From Comamonas odontotermitis (GTDB lineage: Bacteria; Pseudomonadota; Gammaproteobacteria; Burkholderiales; Burkholderiaceae_C), in the NCBI RefSeq assembly GCF_014207855.1, contig NZ_JACHKZ010000028.1:1-51272 (forward strand): a stretch of 51,272 nt of DNA, read 5' to 3'. The translations under genes were made by a program, and so were the position numbers. The first letter of the stretch is position 1; each line of letters begins with the position of its first letter. The notes under the pieces are model-generated. The model saw nothing but the letters and a program-made list of their open reading frames with translations. It was not told the DNA's origin and did no database searches. Shown here piece after piece: positions 1 through 8,853 of the stretch.

Positions 1-50
1 CAGTTTGTGGTGCGGTACTTGCGCCGACCCCAGTTCGTCTCACTCATCAT
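1..50 (-). CDS. IS5-like transposase, N-terminal fragment (runs off window)
   Basis: ATG-ATG at 50/47 on the minus strand opens a frame reading MMSETNWGRRKYRTTN before the edge. The KYRTTNW type of start resembles the beginning of IS5-family DDE transposases, which typically continue with a P-x-YN-xAL motif that would lie outside the window. It sits at the expected distance from the inverted repeat ending at 97. Only 16 codons are visible, so completeness cannot be judged. Confidence 0.5.
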   Translation of the reverse strand, partial: MMSETNWGRRKYRTTN

Positions 51-97
51 CCGAGCCTACTACCGCTGCGGCCCGGATTTGTGCAACAAAGCCCAGT
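1..97 (-). mobile_element. 5' end of an IS5-like insertion sequence
   Basis: Read on the minus strand from base 97 leftward, the sequence begins GGGCTTTGTTGCACAAATCC, a terminal inverted repeat of the type seen in many IS5-family elements. About 47 bases further in comes a start codon followed by a transposase-like N-terminus (see next entry). The rest of the element lies outside the window. A closely related terminus (GGGCTTTGTTGCATAAATC) occurs at 51178 near the right edge, with its element also extending outward. Family assignment is by recognition of the terminus only. Confidence 0.65.
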
Positions 98-358
98 GAA
101 GACTACAATTCAGTCATTAGGCCCTTATCTGGAAAAATGGCCAAATGTCCAAATATTAACCAGATAAATAATGAGAGGAGCTATCGCTTTAACCCTTGCT
201 GCGGGCTTCTCTTCGCCTCATACTGTTGCAGGTACTTTTGGGAACCTCTCACAACCATTGATTTCCAGCCATCCATTGCGCATGACGAGCGAATCATTCA
301 TCGCCGGTTGGTGAGAAGCAGATTTCGAGCGTTTGGAGGCCAGGCAGCGCCCAAATCC
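98..358. other. Gap between IS remnants, possible short orphan start
   Basis: No recognised gene. On the plus strand an ATG near 171 opens a short frame of about 47 codons, ending at a TGA near 314, whose first 20 residues (MRGAIALTLAAGFSSPHTVA) look like a secretion signal. It has no homology I recognise and is probably the stump of a gene cut by the flanking insertion sequences, or chance. Nothing else is supported here. Confidence 0.3.
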
Positions 359-532
359 TCAGGCTCTGCCCGTTTGCAGACGCACCTGTCTCTTTGAGCG
401 CGTTGGTTTGAAGAACGCATCCACCTTGTTCTCAAGGAACGACGCCAAGCGCTTCAAGTTGTAGCGAGCGGCCATCATCGTCATGACCGTGGTGGCTCTG
501 GTCTGTTCAATCGTGCGGACGAACTTGCCGCC
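359..532 (-). pseudogene. Truncated IS5/IS4-like transposase, C-terminal piece
   Basis: Minus-strand translation from about 532 to the stop at 359 gives a piece of about 57 residues containing KFVRTIEQTRATTVMTMMAA and then RYNLKRLA, the typical tail of IS5/IS1182-like DDE transposases, where the end of the catalytic domain is followed by a YN-x-KRL motif. Upstream of 532 the frame enters the antisense of another transposase fragment, so the gene is missing its N-terminal three quarters. No matching inverted repeat was identified. It is a dead fossil, one of at least two nested insertions at this locus. Confidence 0.6.
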
Positions 533-568
533 CTGGCCGATGCTTCCTCCAGGCCCATCTGCTCTCCC

Positions 569-835
569 AAAGCGATCTGCGAGTCCAAAGCCTTGGGCGT
601 GCAGCACAAGTTCACCAGGCCGTATCGGCCACAGACCAATGGCAAGGCCGAGCGATTCATCCAATCGGCGCTGCATGAGTGGGCCTATGGTTGGACATAC
701 CAGAATTCAGCTGAGCGAACACAAGCCTTACATAGCTGGCAGCATCACTACAACTGGCACAGGCCTCACAGTGGCATTGGTCGAATTGCCCCGATGACCA
801 GGCTCAAATCTGCAAACAACCTCTTGACAGTTCAC
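569..835 (+). pseudogene. Truncated IS481-family transposase, C-terminal piece
   Basis: Plus-strand translation from about 569 reads AICESKALGVQHKF, then TRPYRPQTNGKAERFIQ, the hallmark of the last part of the rve/DDE integrase core in IS481/IS3-type transposases. It continues to WHRPHSGIGRIAPMTRL near the usual C-terminus. The first two thirds, including the first two catalytic acidic residues, are absent, and the normal stop has been lost: the frame runs on past 835. It abuts the oppositely oriented IS5-like fragment, so this region is an IS graveyard. Confidence 0.75.
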
Positions 836-839
836 AGCT

Positions 840-860
840 GGTGCCCGAGCTGCGGGCACC
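840..860. terminator. Perfect hairpin downstream of aroC
   Basis: GGTGCCCG (840-847) and CGGGCACC (853-860) form a perfect 8-bp stem with a 5-nt loop, 17 bases beyond the aroC stop. A short T-run follows on the plus side, so it would work better as a terminator for transcription from the IS side; on the minus strand it lacks a strong T-tract. Function is uncertain. Confidence 0.4.
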
Positions 861-876
861 CAAGGCGCTTTTTCAA

Positions 877-1980
877 TCAAACCCCAGGGGCCTGCGCCGC
901 AATCGGGCCAAAACCCACCACCACATCGGCATTCTGCGCGCGGTGGCGCAGGGCATGGTCCATCAGCACCATGGCCAGCAAGGCCTCGGCAATGGGTGCG
1001 GCGCGGATGCCCACGCAGGGGTCATGGCGGCCCTTGGTGATGACTTCGGTGCTGTTGCCGTCGACATCGATCGACTCGCGCGGGCTGATGATCGAGCTGG
1101 TGGGCTTGATTGCGATACGGATCTCGATGTCCTGCCCCGTGCTGATACCCCCCAGAATGCCGCCCGCGTTGTTGCTGCGAAAACCCTGGGGGCTGAGCGA
1201 ATCACCATGGGTGGTGCCTCGCTGGGCCACGCTGTCAAAGCCTGCGCCAATCTCCACGGCCTTGACGGCATTGAGGCCCATCATGGCGTAGGCAATATCG
1301 GCATCGAGCTTGTCATACAGCGGCTCGCCCAGGCCCACGGGCACGCCGCTGGCGTTGACACGAATCAAGGCGCCGCAGGAATCGCCCGATTTGCGCAGCG
1401 CATCCATGTATTCCTCGTAGCGCGTCACATCGGCCACCGGGGCAAAGAACGGGTTATTCGGCACATGCTCCCAGCTCTCGAACGGCAAAGCCACCTCGCC
1501 CACCTGCAGCATGCAGGCGCGGAACTCGGTGCCAAACTTCTCCTTGAGCCACTTTTTGGCCACGGCGCCTGCCGCCACCGTAGGTGCTGTCAGGCGCGCA
1601 GACGAGCGGCCACCGCCACGCGGATCGCGGATGCCGTACTTGTGCCAGTAGGCATAGTCGGCGTGGCCGGGCCGAAAGCTCTGCGCAATATTGGAATAAT
1701 CCTTGCTGCGCTGGTCGGTGTTGCGGATGAGCAGCGAGATCGGCGTGCCGGTGGTCTTGCCTTCGTAAACACCCGAGAGGATTTCAACCTGGTCCGGCTC
1801 GTTGCGCTGCGTCACGTACTTGCTGGTGCCGGGGCGGCGACGGTCCAGATCGTGCTGAATGTCCGCTTCGCACAGCGCCATGCCGGGGGGGCAGCCATCA
1901 ATCACACAGCCGATCGCGGGCCCATGGGATTCGCCAAAGTTGGTAACAGTGAATAAGGTGCCGAAGGTATTGCCGCTCAT
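877..1980 (-). CDS. aroC: Chorismate synthase
   Basis: Catalyses the last step of the shikimate pathway, turning 5-enolpyruvylshikimate-3-phosphate into chorismate, with reduced FMN as cofactor, in the cytoplasm. The 367-aa product has the usual length. Visible family signatures are GESHG at residues 16-20, [12 protein letters not shown] at about 105-116 and RGGGRSSAR at 121-129, followed by the later [16 protein letters not shown] region. The ATG at 1980 gives the standard MSGNTFG start. It is transcribed towards the IS graveyard. The CoA-transferase gene lies 184 bp upstream on the same strand and is unrelated in function, so this is probably a separate unit. Confidence 0.97.
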   Translation of the reverse strand: MSGNTFGTLFTVTNFGESHGPAIGCVIDGCPPGMALCEADIQHDLDRRRPGTSKYVTQRNEPDQVEILSGVYEGKTTGTPISLLIRNTDQRSKDYSNIAQSFRPGHADYAYWHKYGIRDPRGGGRSSARLTAPTVAAGAVAKKWLKEKFGTEFRACMLQVGEVALPFESWEHVPNNPFFAPVADVTRYEEYMDALRKSGDSCGALIRVNASGVPVGLGEPLYDKLDADIAYAMMGLNAVKAVEIGAGFDSVAQRGTTHGDSLSPQGFRSNNAGGILGGISTGQDIEIRIAIKPTSSIISPRESIDVDGNSTEVITKGRHDPCVGIRAAPIAEALLAMVLMDHALRHRAQNADVVVGFGPIAAQAPGV

Positions 1981-2164
1981 AGCCCGCCATTATGCGGGTG
2001 AAAGCGGCAGCCGCCAGAGAGTGCGGACAAGCCGCCAACGCAACTTGCCTGCATGCCGTGCCACCCACGCCCGCCAAACGCAGGTTTTTTGCAGAAAACA
2101 AGCTTTTCGCGCCCTGCCAATGCGCGGCAGCACATCAAAAACCCTAGCAACCACTGCACACAGA

Positions 2165-3652
2165 TCAAGACCACTGGGGCGCTGCGCTGCCCGGCGGCAT
2201 GGACGGGTAGCGCCACGGCGTAGCCACGCCGCCCAGCACACCACTGGGGCGCACCGCAACCAATGGGCCAAAACCGCTGGCCAGCGTTTCAAGGTAAGGT
2301 GCCACTCTGGCTGCGACCCCTTCTCCCTCCGCATCGCCAAACCTTTGGGGCAGCACGGGCCGCTGCCCCAGCTCCTGGAGCCACTGGGCCGTGCGCGCCA
2401 GCGACACCTGCACATGCCAACTCCCCCCTTGCACGGCCTGGCGGTGCAATGCGGCCTGGATGCCAAAGGCCAGCCAGAGGCCCGCAGCGTAATCCAGAAT
2501 CTGCATCGGCAGCGCGCGCAGGCCGCTACTGCTTGCGATGTCGTCAAAGGCCTGGCCCTCCGCCCAGTTGATACCGCTGGCTGTCTGTACCAGCGAATCG
2601 AACCCGCGCCGGTCTGCCCAGGGCCCACTGCGCCCATAGGCCGACAGGCTGGCATACACAATACCGGGCTGCAACTGCGCAGCCTGCTGCGGGCCAAAGC
2701 CGAGTGCATCCAGGCTGCCGGGATGGTAGCCCTGCAGCAGCACATGAGCGCCGCCCAGCAGGCTGGCAAACTGGGCCTTGCCAGCTGCAGACTTCAAATC
2801 GAGCAAGGCCGAGCGCTTGCCCCGGCTCAGATCGGCAATGGCTCCAATGTTGGGCAGGCCCGGGCCGTTGATCATCAGCACTTCTGCGCCATGTGCGGCC
2901 AGTGTGCGCGCCGCCACCGGGCCCGAGAGAATGCGCGTCAGATCCAGTACCCGAATCCCCGATAGAGGCCCTGCACCTTGCAAGCCTGGCCAGGCACGCG
3001 GTGGCGCAGGCTGCCCGGCATCCAGCTGCGTGATCTGCACCAGCGGCTGCGCGGCCACCGCTGCGCTTTGAGGGTGGGTAGCCCACTCTTGCGGCGTGCG
3101 CGCAGCCGCCACAACCAGGCCGCGTGCGGCGGCTTGCGTTTCAAAATCAATAGCATCCCATCCTTTCAATGCCTGCACTACGGCTTGTTTTGAAGTCAAG
3201 TTACCGGTGGGCAGACCCAACAGTTGCAACGCGCCATCACGGTGGTGGTCGAAATTGGCGTGGATGCGCACCCAGCCCGGTCTGCCCAGCGCCGCACCGC
3301 AGGGGTACAGGCCCGAGATGGGCGACCACAGATCGGGCTGCACCCCATCGAGGGTGAAGTACCCCGTGGTTTCTGCCAAGGCATGCGGCACCTGCACATT
3401 GGCGCAGGCAAGCGCGCTGCCAGTGCGCAGGCTACCCAACTGCGCCGCAGCCAGCGTGGCTGCAGCGACGCAAGCGCCTGCCGCCACATCCACCGCAAAG
3501 CTGGAGGGGTAGCCGCCGCCATCGCCGCCCAGCTGCAGCGCCTGTGCATCGGCGGCGGGGGCCCCCGGCAGACCTGCTGCATGCCATTGCTGTTGCACGG
3601 CTTGGCGAATGCGGTGATGCAGGTCATCTGCAGGCGGGGTGGTGTGGGACAT
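2165..3652 (-). CDS. CaiB/BaiF family (class III) CoA-transferase
   Basis: A 495-aa protein of the family III CoA-transferases, which move coenzyme A between carboxylic acids in the cytoplasm through an aspartyl-CoA intermediate. The core recognisable stretch is LSGIRVLDLTRILSGPVAAR, followed by LAAHGAEVLMI and the LDLKSAAGK region, the standard CaiB N-domain signature; here it sits after about 220 extra residues that look like a partial second CoA-transferase half. I chose the ATG at 3652 (MSHTTPP); starts at 3670 and 3712 are also open. It is divergent from an HTH-citrate synthase-like gene, 119 bp apart, suggesting shared regulation. The substrate is unknown. Confidence 0.85.
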   Translation of the reverse strand: MSHTTPPADDLHHRIRQAVQQQWHAAGLPGAPAADAQALQLGGDGGGYPSSFAVDVAAGACVAAATLAAAQLGSLRTGSALACANVQVPHALAETTGYFTLDGVQPDLWSPISGLYPCGAALGRPGWVRIHANFDHHRDGALQLLGLPTGNLTSKQAVVQALKGWDAIDFETQAAARGLVVAAARTPQEWATHPQSAAVAAQPLVQITQLDAGQPAPPRAWPGLQGAGPLSGIRVLDLTRILSGPVAARTLAAHGAEVLMINGPGLPNIGAIADLSRGKRSALLDLKSAAGKAQFASLLGGAHVLLQGYHPGSLDALGFGPQQAAQLQPGIVYASLSAYGRSGPWADRRGFDSLVQTASGINWAEGQAFDDIASSSGLRALPMQILDYAAGLWLAFGIQAALHRQAVQGGSWHVQVSLARTAQWLQELGQRPVLPQRFGDAEGEGVAARVAPYLETLASGFGPLVAVRPSGVLGGVATPWRYPSMPPGSAAPQWS

Positions 3653-3771
3653 TTGCATTTCTGGCTTCATGGGCAAGGGCGTATGAAAGGGTTGCGCTGG
3701 CCGCCATTGCACGCGCTGCGCCCTGCACCGTCAATCTTGATTGGGCCAATCCATGTGGGCTAGCATGGCGC

Positions 3772-5088
3772 ATGCCTCACCCAACTGCCGCCTCTCCAAC
3801 CTCTCAGGCCGACGATTCCCCTTGGCTGAGCAGCCAGCAGGCCGCCGCCGTGCTGGGTGTACAGCGCGCCAGCCTGTACAGCTATGTCAGCCGCGGCCTG
3901 CTGCGCGCGCAATCCCAGCCCGGCCAGCGCGGCCATGTGTATGCACGCGCCGATGTACAGCGCCTTGCCACCCAGCGGCAATCGGTACGTAACCCGGCGC
4001 GGCTTGCCCAGTCCACGCTGGATTGGGGAACGCCCGTGCTGGCATCCGCCATCACCCAGGTCGAAGGCGGCCAGCTGTACTACCGGGGCCATCTGGCGGC
4101 CTCGCTGGCCGCGCATGCGAGCCTTGAGGAAGTGGCGGCGCTGCTGTGGAACCAAGAACTGCCTGCCACGCCCGATGTAAAAGCGCCAACCGCTCACAAA
4201 AAGGTAGCAAAAACCGGGCTGCCACGCAGGCCTTCCCAGGCACTGTCAGCCTGGTACGGCGGCAAAGAGGCGTGGGAGCCCGAGATGGAGCAGGCCGCAC
4301 TCTGGCCGCTGGCCCTGCTGCAGCGCATGGCCGAGGTGCTGACCGGCCAGCCAGTTACAAGCGGGGCAAGGCAATTGCAGTTGCTACAAAAAATAAAGCA
4401 CCTGCAGCCACTGCATATAAGTCTGGAGCGGATATGGGCTACAAGCCCGGCCCATACCGATATCCTGCGCCAGACGCTGGTGCTGTGTGCTGACCATGAA
4501 CTCAATGCATCCAGCTTTGCCACGCGCGTGGTGGCATCCACCGGCGCCAGCCTGCATGCCAGCGTGGGCGCGGGCCTGGCGGCGCTGTCCGGCCCGCTGC
4601 ATGGCGGCATGACGGATGTGATCGCCAGCCATTGGGAAGACTGGCATCGCGCGGGCCGCAAGGGGATTGCTCCATCGCTGCGCACATTGCTGGCAGACAC
4701 CCGCCTGGGCACCACACCGCACTACTGTGCAGGTTTTGGCCACCCGCTCTACCCGGCGGGCGATCCGCGCAGCCTGCACCTGCTGGGCCTGCTGCCACCG
4801 GATGCGGCGCGTGAGCAGTTGCTCCAGCGCGTGTACCAGGACACCGGCCTGCACCCCAGCCTTGACTACGCGCTGGTTGCCATCCAGCGCAGTTTGGGGC
4901 TGCCAGCAGGCGCGGCGTTTGTGCTGTTTGCCCTGGGCCGCACTGCTGGCTGGATTGCCCATGCGCTGGAGCAGCGCGCAGGCGGTCAGCTGATCCGGCC
5001 ACGGGCCCGGTATGTAGGCCAGCCGCCCACGCACAGCAGCGACACACATGCTGCACCGCGCCCTTCCGGCCGCATCATCCGCTTTTGA
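3772..5088 (+). CDS. Citrate synthase-like protein with N-terminal helix-turn-helix
   Basis: 438 aa. Residues about 18-60 form a MerR/excisionase-like helix-turn-helix (LSSQQAAAVLGVQRASLYSY), followed by a citrate synthase fold. Catalytic-type motifs are ADHELNASSF with H242, GPLHGG with H277, and GFGHPLYPAGDPR with H324 and D331/R333. Known relatives condense acyl-CoA with 2-oxoacids; the HTH suggests either DNA binding or a structural add-on. ATG at 3772 is the first ATG in the open frame downstream of the divergent promoter region. Two stretches (about residues 140-165 and 197-228) do not look like citrate synthase, and the second corresponds to AT-richer DNA. It is paired divergently with a CoA-transferase, so a shared acyl-CoA pathway is likely but unproven. 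Confidence 0.85.
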   Translation: MPHPTAASPTSQADDSPWLSSQQAAAVLGVQRASLYSYVSRGLLRAQSQPGQRGHVYARADVQRLATQRQSVRNPARLAQSTLDWGTPVLASAITQVEGGQLYYRGHLAASLAAHASLEEVAALLWNQELPATPDVKAPTAHKKVAKTGLPRRPSQALSAWYGGKEAWEPEMEQAALWPLALLQRMAEVLTGQPVTSGARQLQLLQKIKHLQPLHISLERIWATSPAHTDILRQTLVLCADHELNASSFATRVVASTGASLHASVGAGLAALSGPLHGGMTDVIASHWEDWHRAGRKGIAPSLRTLLADTRLGTTPHYCAGFGHPLYPAGDPRSLHLLGLLPPDAAREQLLQRVYQDTGLHPSLDYALVAIQRSLGLPAGAAFVLFALGRTAGWIAHALEQRAGGQLIRPRARYVGQPPTHSSDTHAAPRPSGRIIRF

Positions 5089-5115
5089 GCGCAGGCCGGG
5101 CTGTGAGCGGGTATG

Positions 5116-5136
5116 AAAAAGCGGCCTTGCGGCCGC
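5116..5136 (-). terminator. Rho-independent terminator after the CBS-domain gene
   Basis: On the minus strand GCGGCC / GGCCGC (plus positions 5121-5126 and 5131-5136) form a 6-bp GC stem with a 4-nt loop followed by five T. It lies about 50 bases beyond the stop of the CBS gene and between two convergent genes, so it may serve mainly that gene. Confidence 0.7.
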
Positions 5137-5184
5137 TGTCTGACAGGATGTTGCGGGCCAGCAGATTGTTGCCGCGCCGCCACG

Positions 5185-5634
5185 TCAGTCGGCCTCGCCT
5201 TCCACCGGCCAGTCACGGATATAGGCCTTGAGCATCTTGTTCTCGAAATTCTGGCTGTCAACCACAGCCTTGGCCACGTCGTAGAAGCTGATCACGCCCA
5301 TCAGCATTTTCTTGTCCATCACCGGCATGTAGCGCGCATGGCGGTCCAGCATCATGCGGCGCACCTCGTCCATGTCGGTTTCCATGGTGCAGGTCAGCGG
5401 CGCATCGTCCATCACGCTGCGCACCAGCGTGTTCCCGGCAGAGCCACCGTTGCCCACGATGGCGACGATCACCTCACGGAAAGTCAGCATGCCTACCACG
5501 TCGCCGTGCTCCATCACCACCAGCGAACCGATGTCTTTCTCGGACATGGTCTGAATGGCGTCGGAGAGCGGGTCATTCACGCTTGCGGTGTAGAGGGTAT
5601 TGCCTTTGAGGCGCAGGATGTCACTGACTTTCAT
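5185..5634 (-). CDS. CBS-domain protein (tandem CBS pair)
   Basis: 149 aa consisting almost entirely of two CBS motifs (about residues 7-60 and 70-128), which usually bind adenosine nucleotides and act as energy or redox sensors. Characteristic pieces are GSLVVMEHGDVVGMLTFREV in the first repeat and RYMPVMDKKMLMGVISFYDV in the second. The ATG at 5634 was chosen because GAAGGAGACGAGC precedes it as a good ribosome-binding site, although the frame is open to 5796. Stand-alone CBS pairs like this are common in Betaproteobacteria; the partner protein is unknown. It is divergent from metY. Confidence 0.88.
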   Translation of the reverse strand: MKVSDILRLKGNTLYTASVNDPLSDAIQTMSEKDIGSLVVMEHGDVVGMLTFREVIVAIVGNGGSAGNTLVRSVMDDAPLTCTMETDMDEVRRMMLDRHARYMPVMDKKMLMGVISFYDVAKAVVDSQNFENKMLKAYIRDWPVEGEAD

Positions 5635-5794
5635 GCTCGTCTCCTTCAAGATCTCCAGCAGATGCATGCCCTGGCTGGCGCTCGGTGGAAGTGGATGCGG
5701 CCACCCAACGCTTGCGCGACAGGGCTGCCAGCAATGGTTCGTTAAATATAGCCGACAATCCCCACCCAGAATGACAATCTGATGGAGATCCGCC

Positions 5795-7093
5795 ATGCCT
5801 GGCTATTCAGACCCCGGTTTTGACACCCTGAGCCTGCACGCAGGCGCCCAGCCCGACCCGGCCACCGGCGCACGTGCCGTGCCCATCCACCTGACGACCT
5901 CGTTCGTCTTCGAATCCAGCGACCACGCCGCCAGCCTGTTCAACCTGGAGCGGCCAGGCCATGTCTACAGCCGCATCAGCAACCCGACCAATGCCGTGCT
6001 GGAGCAGCGCGTGTCGGCCCTCGAAGGCGGCGTGGGAGCCATTGCCGTGGCCAGCGGCCAGGCAGCGCTGCACCTGTCGATTGCCACACTGATGGGCGCG
6101 GGCAGCCACATCGTGGCCAGCACCGCGCTGTATGGCGGCTCGCAGAACCTGCTGCACTACACGCTGCGGCGCTTTGGCATCGAGACCACCTTCGTCAAAC
6201 CCGGCGACATTGACGGCTGGCGCGCCGCCATCCGCCCCAACACCAAGCTTTTCTTTGGTGAAACCGTGGGCAACCCCGGGCTGGATGTACTGGACATTCC
6301 CACCGTGGCACAAATTGCCCACGATGCGGGTGTGCCGCTGCTGGTGGATTCCACCCTCACCTCGCCGTGGCTCATCAAGCCCTTCGCGCATGGCGCGGAC
6401 CTCGTCTACCACTCGGCGACCAAATTCCTCTCAGGCCATGGCACGGTGATTGGCGGCATCGTCGTGGATGGCGGCAGCTTCGACTGGGAAAAGAGCGGGC
6501 GCTTTCCCGAGTTGACCGAGCCCTACGACGGCTTTCACAACATGGTGTTCACCGAAGAGAGCACGGTGGGCGCCTTCTTGCTGCGCGCACGCCGCGAGGG
6601 CCTGCGCGACTTCGGCGCCTGCATGAGCCCGCACACCGCCTGGCTGATTCTGCAAGGCATCGAGACGCTGCCGCTGCGCATGGAGCGCCACATGCGCAAC
6701 ACCGAAAAAGTCGTGCAGTTCCTCGCCAGCCATCCGCTGGTGGGCCGCGTGGGGCATCCAATGCTGGAATCGCACCCCTCCCATGCGCTGGCGCAAAAGC
6801 TGCTGCCACGCGGCGCGGGCTCGGTGTTCAGTTTCGACATCGCAGGCAACCGCAACCAGGGCAAGAAATTCATCGAAACACTCAAGGTCTTCAGCCACCT
6901 GGCCAACGTCGGCGACTGCCGCTCGCTGGTCATCCACCCGGCCAGCACCACGCACTTCCGCATGACGGACGAAGCGCTGGCCCAGGCAGGCATCGGCCAG
7001 GGAACGATCCGCCTGTCGATCGGGCTGGAAGATGCCGACGATCTGATCGACGACCTCAAGCGCGCGCTCAAGGCCGCAGAAAAGGCTGCTTGA
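5795..7093 (+). CDS. metY: O-acetylhomoserine sulfhydrylase (PLP-dependent)
   Basis: 432-aa member of the Cys/Met metabolism PLP enzyme family. The length and the start FDTLSLHAGAQPDPATGARA fit O-acetylhomoserine (thiol)-lyase, which makes homocysteine from O-acetylhomoserine and sulfide in methionine synthesis; O-succinylhomoserine use (MetZ) cannot be excluded. The PLP lysine is K210 in SATKFLSGHG. Other family marks are VYSRISNPTNAVLE and the GNPGLDVLDI region. The start has an AGGAG-like GATGGAGATCC upstream. The stop codon overlaps the start of the GNAT gene (TGATG), indicating translational coupling. Confidence 0.93.
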   Translation: MPGYSDPGFDTLSLHAGAQPDPATGARAVPIHLTTSFVFESSDHAASLFNLERPGHVYSRISNPTNAVLEQRVSALEGGVGAIAVASGQAALHLSIATLMGAGSHIVASTALYGGSQNLLHYTLRRFGIETTFVKPGDIDGWRAAIRPNTKLFFGETVGNPGLDVLDIPTVAQIAHDAGVPLLVDSTLTSPWLIKPFAHGADLVYHSATKFLSGHGTVIGGIVVDGGSFDWEKSGRFPELTEPYDGFHNMVFTEESTVGAFLLRARREGLRDFGACMSPHTAWLILQGIETLPLRMERHMRNTEKVVQFLASHPLVGRVGHPMLESHPSHALAQKLLPRGAGSVFSFDIAGNRNQGKKFIETLKVFSHLANVGDCRSLVIHPASTTHFRMTDEALAQAGIGQGTIRLSIGLEDADDLIDDLKRALKAAEKAA

Positions 7094-7542
7094 TGAGCAT
7101 CATGGACGCCACGCATTCCATGCAGATCCGCAGCTTTGCTCCCGCCGATACCGACGCCGTGATCGGCCTGTGGCGCGACTGCGGCCTGACCCGCCCCTGG
7201 AATGATCCGCACAAGGACATTGCGCGCAAACTCAGCGTGTCGCCCGAGCTGTTCCTGGCCGGCACCGATGGAGCCGGACAACTGATCGCCAGCGTGATGG
7301 TGGGCTACGACGGCCATCGCGGCTGGATCAACTACCTGGCCGTTCACCCGCGCTGCCAGCGCCAGGGCCATGCGCGCCGCCTGATGGAGCGGGCCGAGCA
7401 ATTGCTCACCGAGCGCGGCTGCCCCAAACTGAACCTGCAGGTGCGCGAAGGCAACGAGGCGGTGATCGCCTTTTACGAAAGCCTGGGCTACAGCAATGAC
7501 AAGACCGTGTCGCTGGGCAAGCGGCTGATTGCGGATATCTAA
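7093..7542 (+). CDS. GNAT-family N-acetyltransferase (YpeA-like)
   Basis: 149-aa single-domain GNAT protein. The acetyl-CoA binding motif A is visible as YLAVHPRCQRQGHARRLME, followed by LNLQVREGNEAVIAFYESLG, the usual motif B. It resembles the small acetyltransferase YpeA of enterobacteria, whose substrate is not firmly known. The ATG overlaps the metY stop by one base, so both genes are likely one operon; ATGs at codons 4 and 10 are alternatives. Its TAA stop shares its last base with the first base of the MITE that follows, so the element inserted right at the gene end. Confidence 0.88.
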   Translation: MSIMDATHSMQIRSFAPADTDAVIGLWRDCGLTRPWNDPHKDIARKLSVSPELFLAGTDGAGQLIASVMVGYDGHRGWINYLAVHPRCQRQGHARRLMERAEQLLTERGCPKLNLQVREGNEAVIAFYESLGYSNDKTVSLGKRLIADI

Positions 7543-7822
7543 GAACGTGTTTACGATCTCCTCGCGCCGCGACAGTGGCTTTGCGGGAGGGGATGCGAGG
7601 CGCAGTGCGCAGCCAATAGCCAGCTATTGGCAAGTGCTGCAACGAAGCAGACCGCCCCTAGCCGGGCGCCCCCAAACCCACTGTCCCTCTGGGTTGGAGT
7701 GAAATCGGGCGATTTCTTCGCGCTAGCCCTTGCTTGCACCCCGGTGCAAGCTGCGGCCCAGCGCTTCGAACTCATCCCGATTGCACTCCAACGCGGCTGC
7801 GCAGAGATCGTAAACACGTTCT
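7542..7822. mobile_element. MITE-like element with perfect 19-bp terminal inverted repeats
   Basis: AGAACGTGTTTACGATCTC at 7542-7560 is the exact reverse complement of 7804-7822. The 281 bp between contain no credible ORF but have internal structure: CCAATAGC/GCTATTGG around 7611-7629 and a GGGCGCCCCC block. This is the layout of a non-autonomous transposable element mobilised in trans. The transposase source is not in the window. The left end starts on the last base of the GNAT stop codon. A clear target-site duplication is not obvious beyond the flanking T/A-rich bases. Confidence 0.85.
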
Positions 7823-7878
7823 AAGCACCAGCCTGCCACGTGAGCCACGAGATACCGCACAAGAATCTGGAGACCGAA

Positions 7879-8688
7879 ATGCATATCCAAGTACAGGGCA
7901 CAGACATATATGCCTATACCGGCGGCAAGGCGTTCGACGCCGCCAGGCCCACCGCCATCTTCATCCATGGCGTGCTGTGCGACCACAGCGTGTGGGCCCT
8001 GCAAAGCCGCTACCTGGCCAACCACGGCTGGAACGTGCTGGCCATCGACCTGCCGGGCCACTGCAAGAGCGGCGGCAAGGCGCCTGCCAGCGTGGAAGAA
8101 GCCGCCACTTTCATCGGCCAGATGATGGACGCCGCCGGCCTGCAGAAAGCTGCCTTGATCGGCCACAGCTGGGGCAGCCTGATTGCCATGCAGGCAGCGG
8201 CCCAATTGGGCGCGCGTGTCAGCCACCTCGTATTGGTAGGCACCGCTGCCCCCATGAAGGTATCGCCTGTACTGCTGGATCTGGCGCAAAGCGCGCCGGA
8301 CCAGGCCATCGCCATGGTGCAGACCTTCTCGCGCGCCACCCTCTCGCCACCCAATGGCGCTGGCAGCTGGGTGTTTGGCGCGGGCACCGCGCTGGGCCGC
8401 CGTGTGCTGGCCAGCAATAGCGACACCAACCTGCTGTATACCGGCTTTGTGGCCTGCGACAGCTACAGCGGCGCCGAAGCAGCCATGGCGGCCGTCAGTT
8501 GCGCCGTTCTGTTTGTGCTCGGCGAGCAAGACCAGATGACTCCGCCCAAAGCCGCCAAGGGCCTGATCGATGCAGCCAAGGCCGCAGGCAAGACCGTGCA
8601 GGTGCGAACGATTCCCAACGGCCATAATCAAATGATGGAATCTCCCGATTCAACGCTGTTTGCAATTCGGGATTTCCTTCAGTATTGA
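7879..8688 (+). CDS. Alpha/beta hydrolase
   Basis: 269-aa alpha/beta-hydrolase fold protein with a full catalytic triad: nucleophile S97 in GHSWGS, acid D218 in GEQDQM, base H249 in PNGHNQM; HGVLCDHSVW supplies the oxyanion-hole loop. Family members are esterases, lipases or C-C hydrolases; the substrate is not predictable here. No signal peptide is seen, so it is probably cytoplasmic. The ATG at 7879 follows CTGGAG; an upstream ATG-like start at 7840 lies too close to the MITE. The MITE separates it from metY-GNAT, and its promoter may lie in or near that element. Confidence 0.88.
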   Translation: MHIQVQGTDIYAYTGGKAFDAARPTAIFIHGVLCDHSVWALQSRYLANHGWNVLAIDLPGHCKSGGKAPASVEEAATFIGQMMDAAGLQKAALIGHSWGSLIAMQAAAQLGARVSHLVLVGTAAPMKVSPVLLDLAQSAPDQAIAMVQTFSRATLSPPNGAGSWVFGAGTALGRRVLASNSDTNLLYTGFVACDSYSGAEAAMAAVSCAVLFVLGEQDQMTPPKAAKGLIDAAKAAGKTVQVRTIPNGHNQMMESPDSTLFAIRDFLQY

Positions 8689-8853
8689 GCAATAATTTTG
8701 ATAGCGAGATATCTCACCTGTATCGGCGGTAAGCAGTGGTAAGGACGGCCATTTTTTAGCGCGCAAATTGCGCAGAATGCGCTAGCCTATGGCCTGTCGC
8801 TGCATCGGGGTGCACTACGAACAGTGCACTACGCAGCAGAAATACCTCCAGCC

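Noticed and set aside
841..1956. Plus-strand open frame (371 aa) opposite aroC
   Set aside because: Antisense shadow; the minus-strand product is a complete chorismate synthase.
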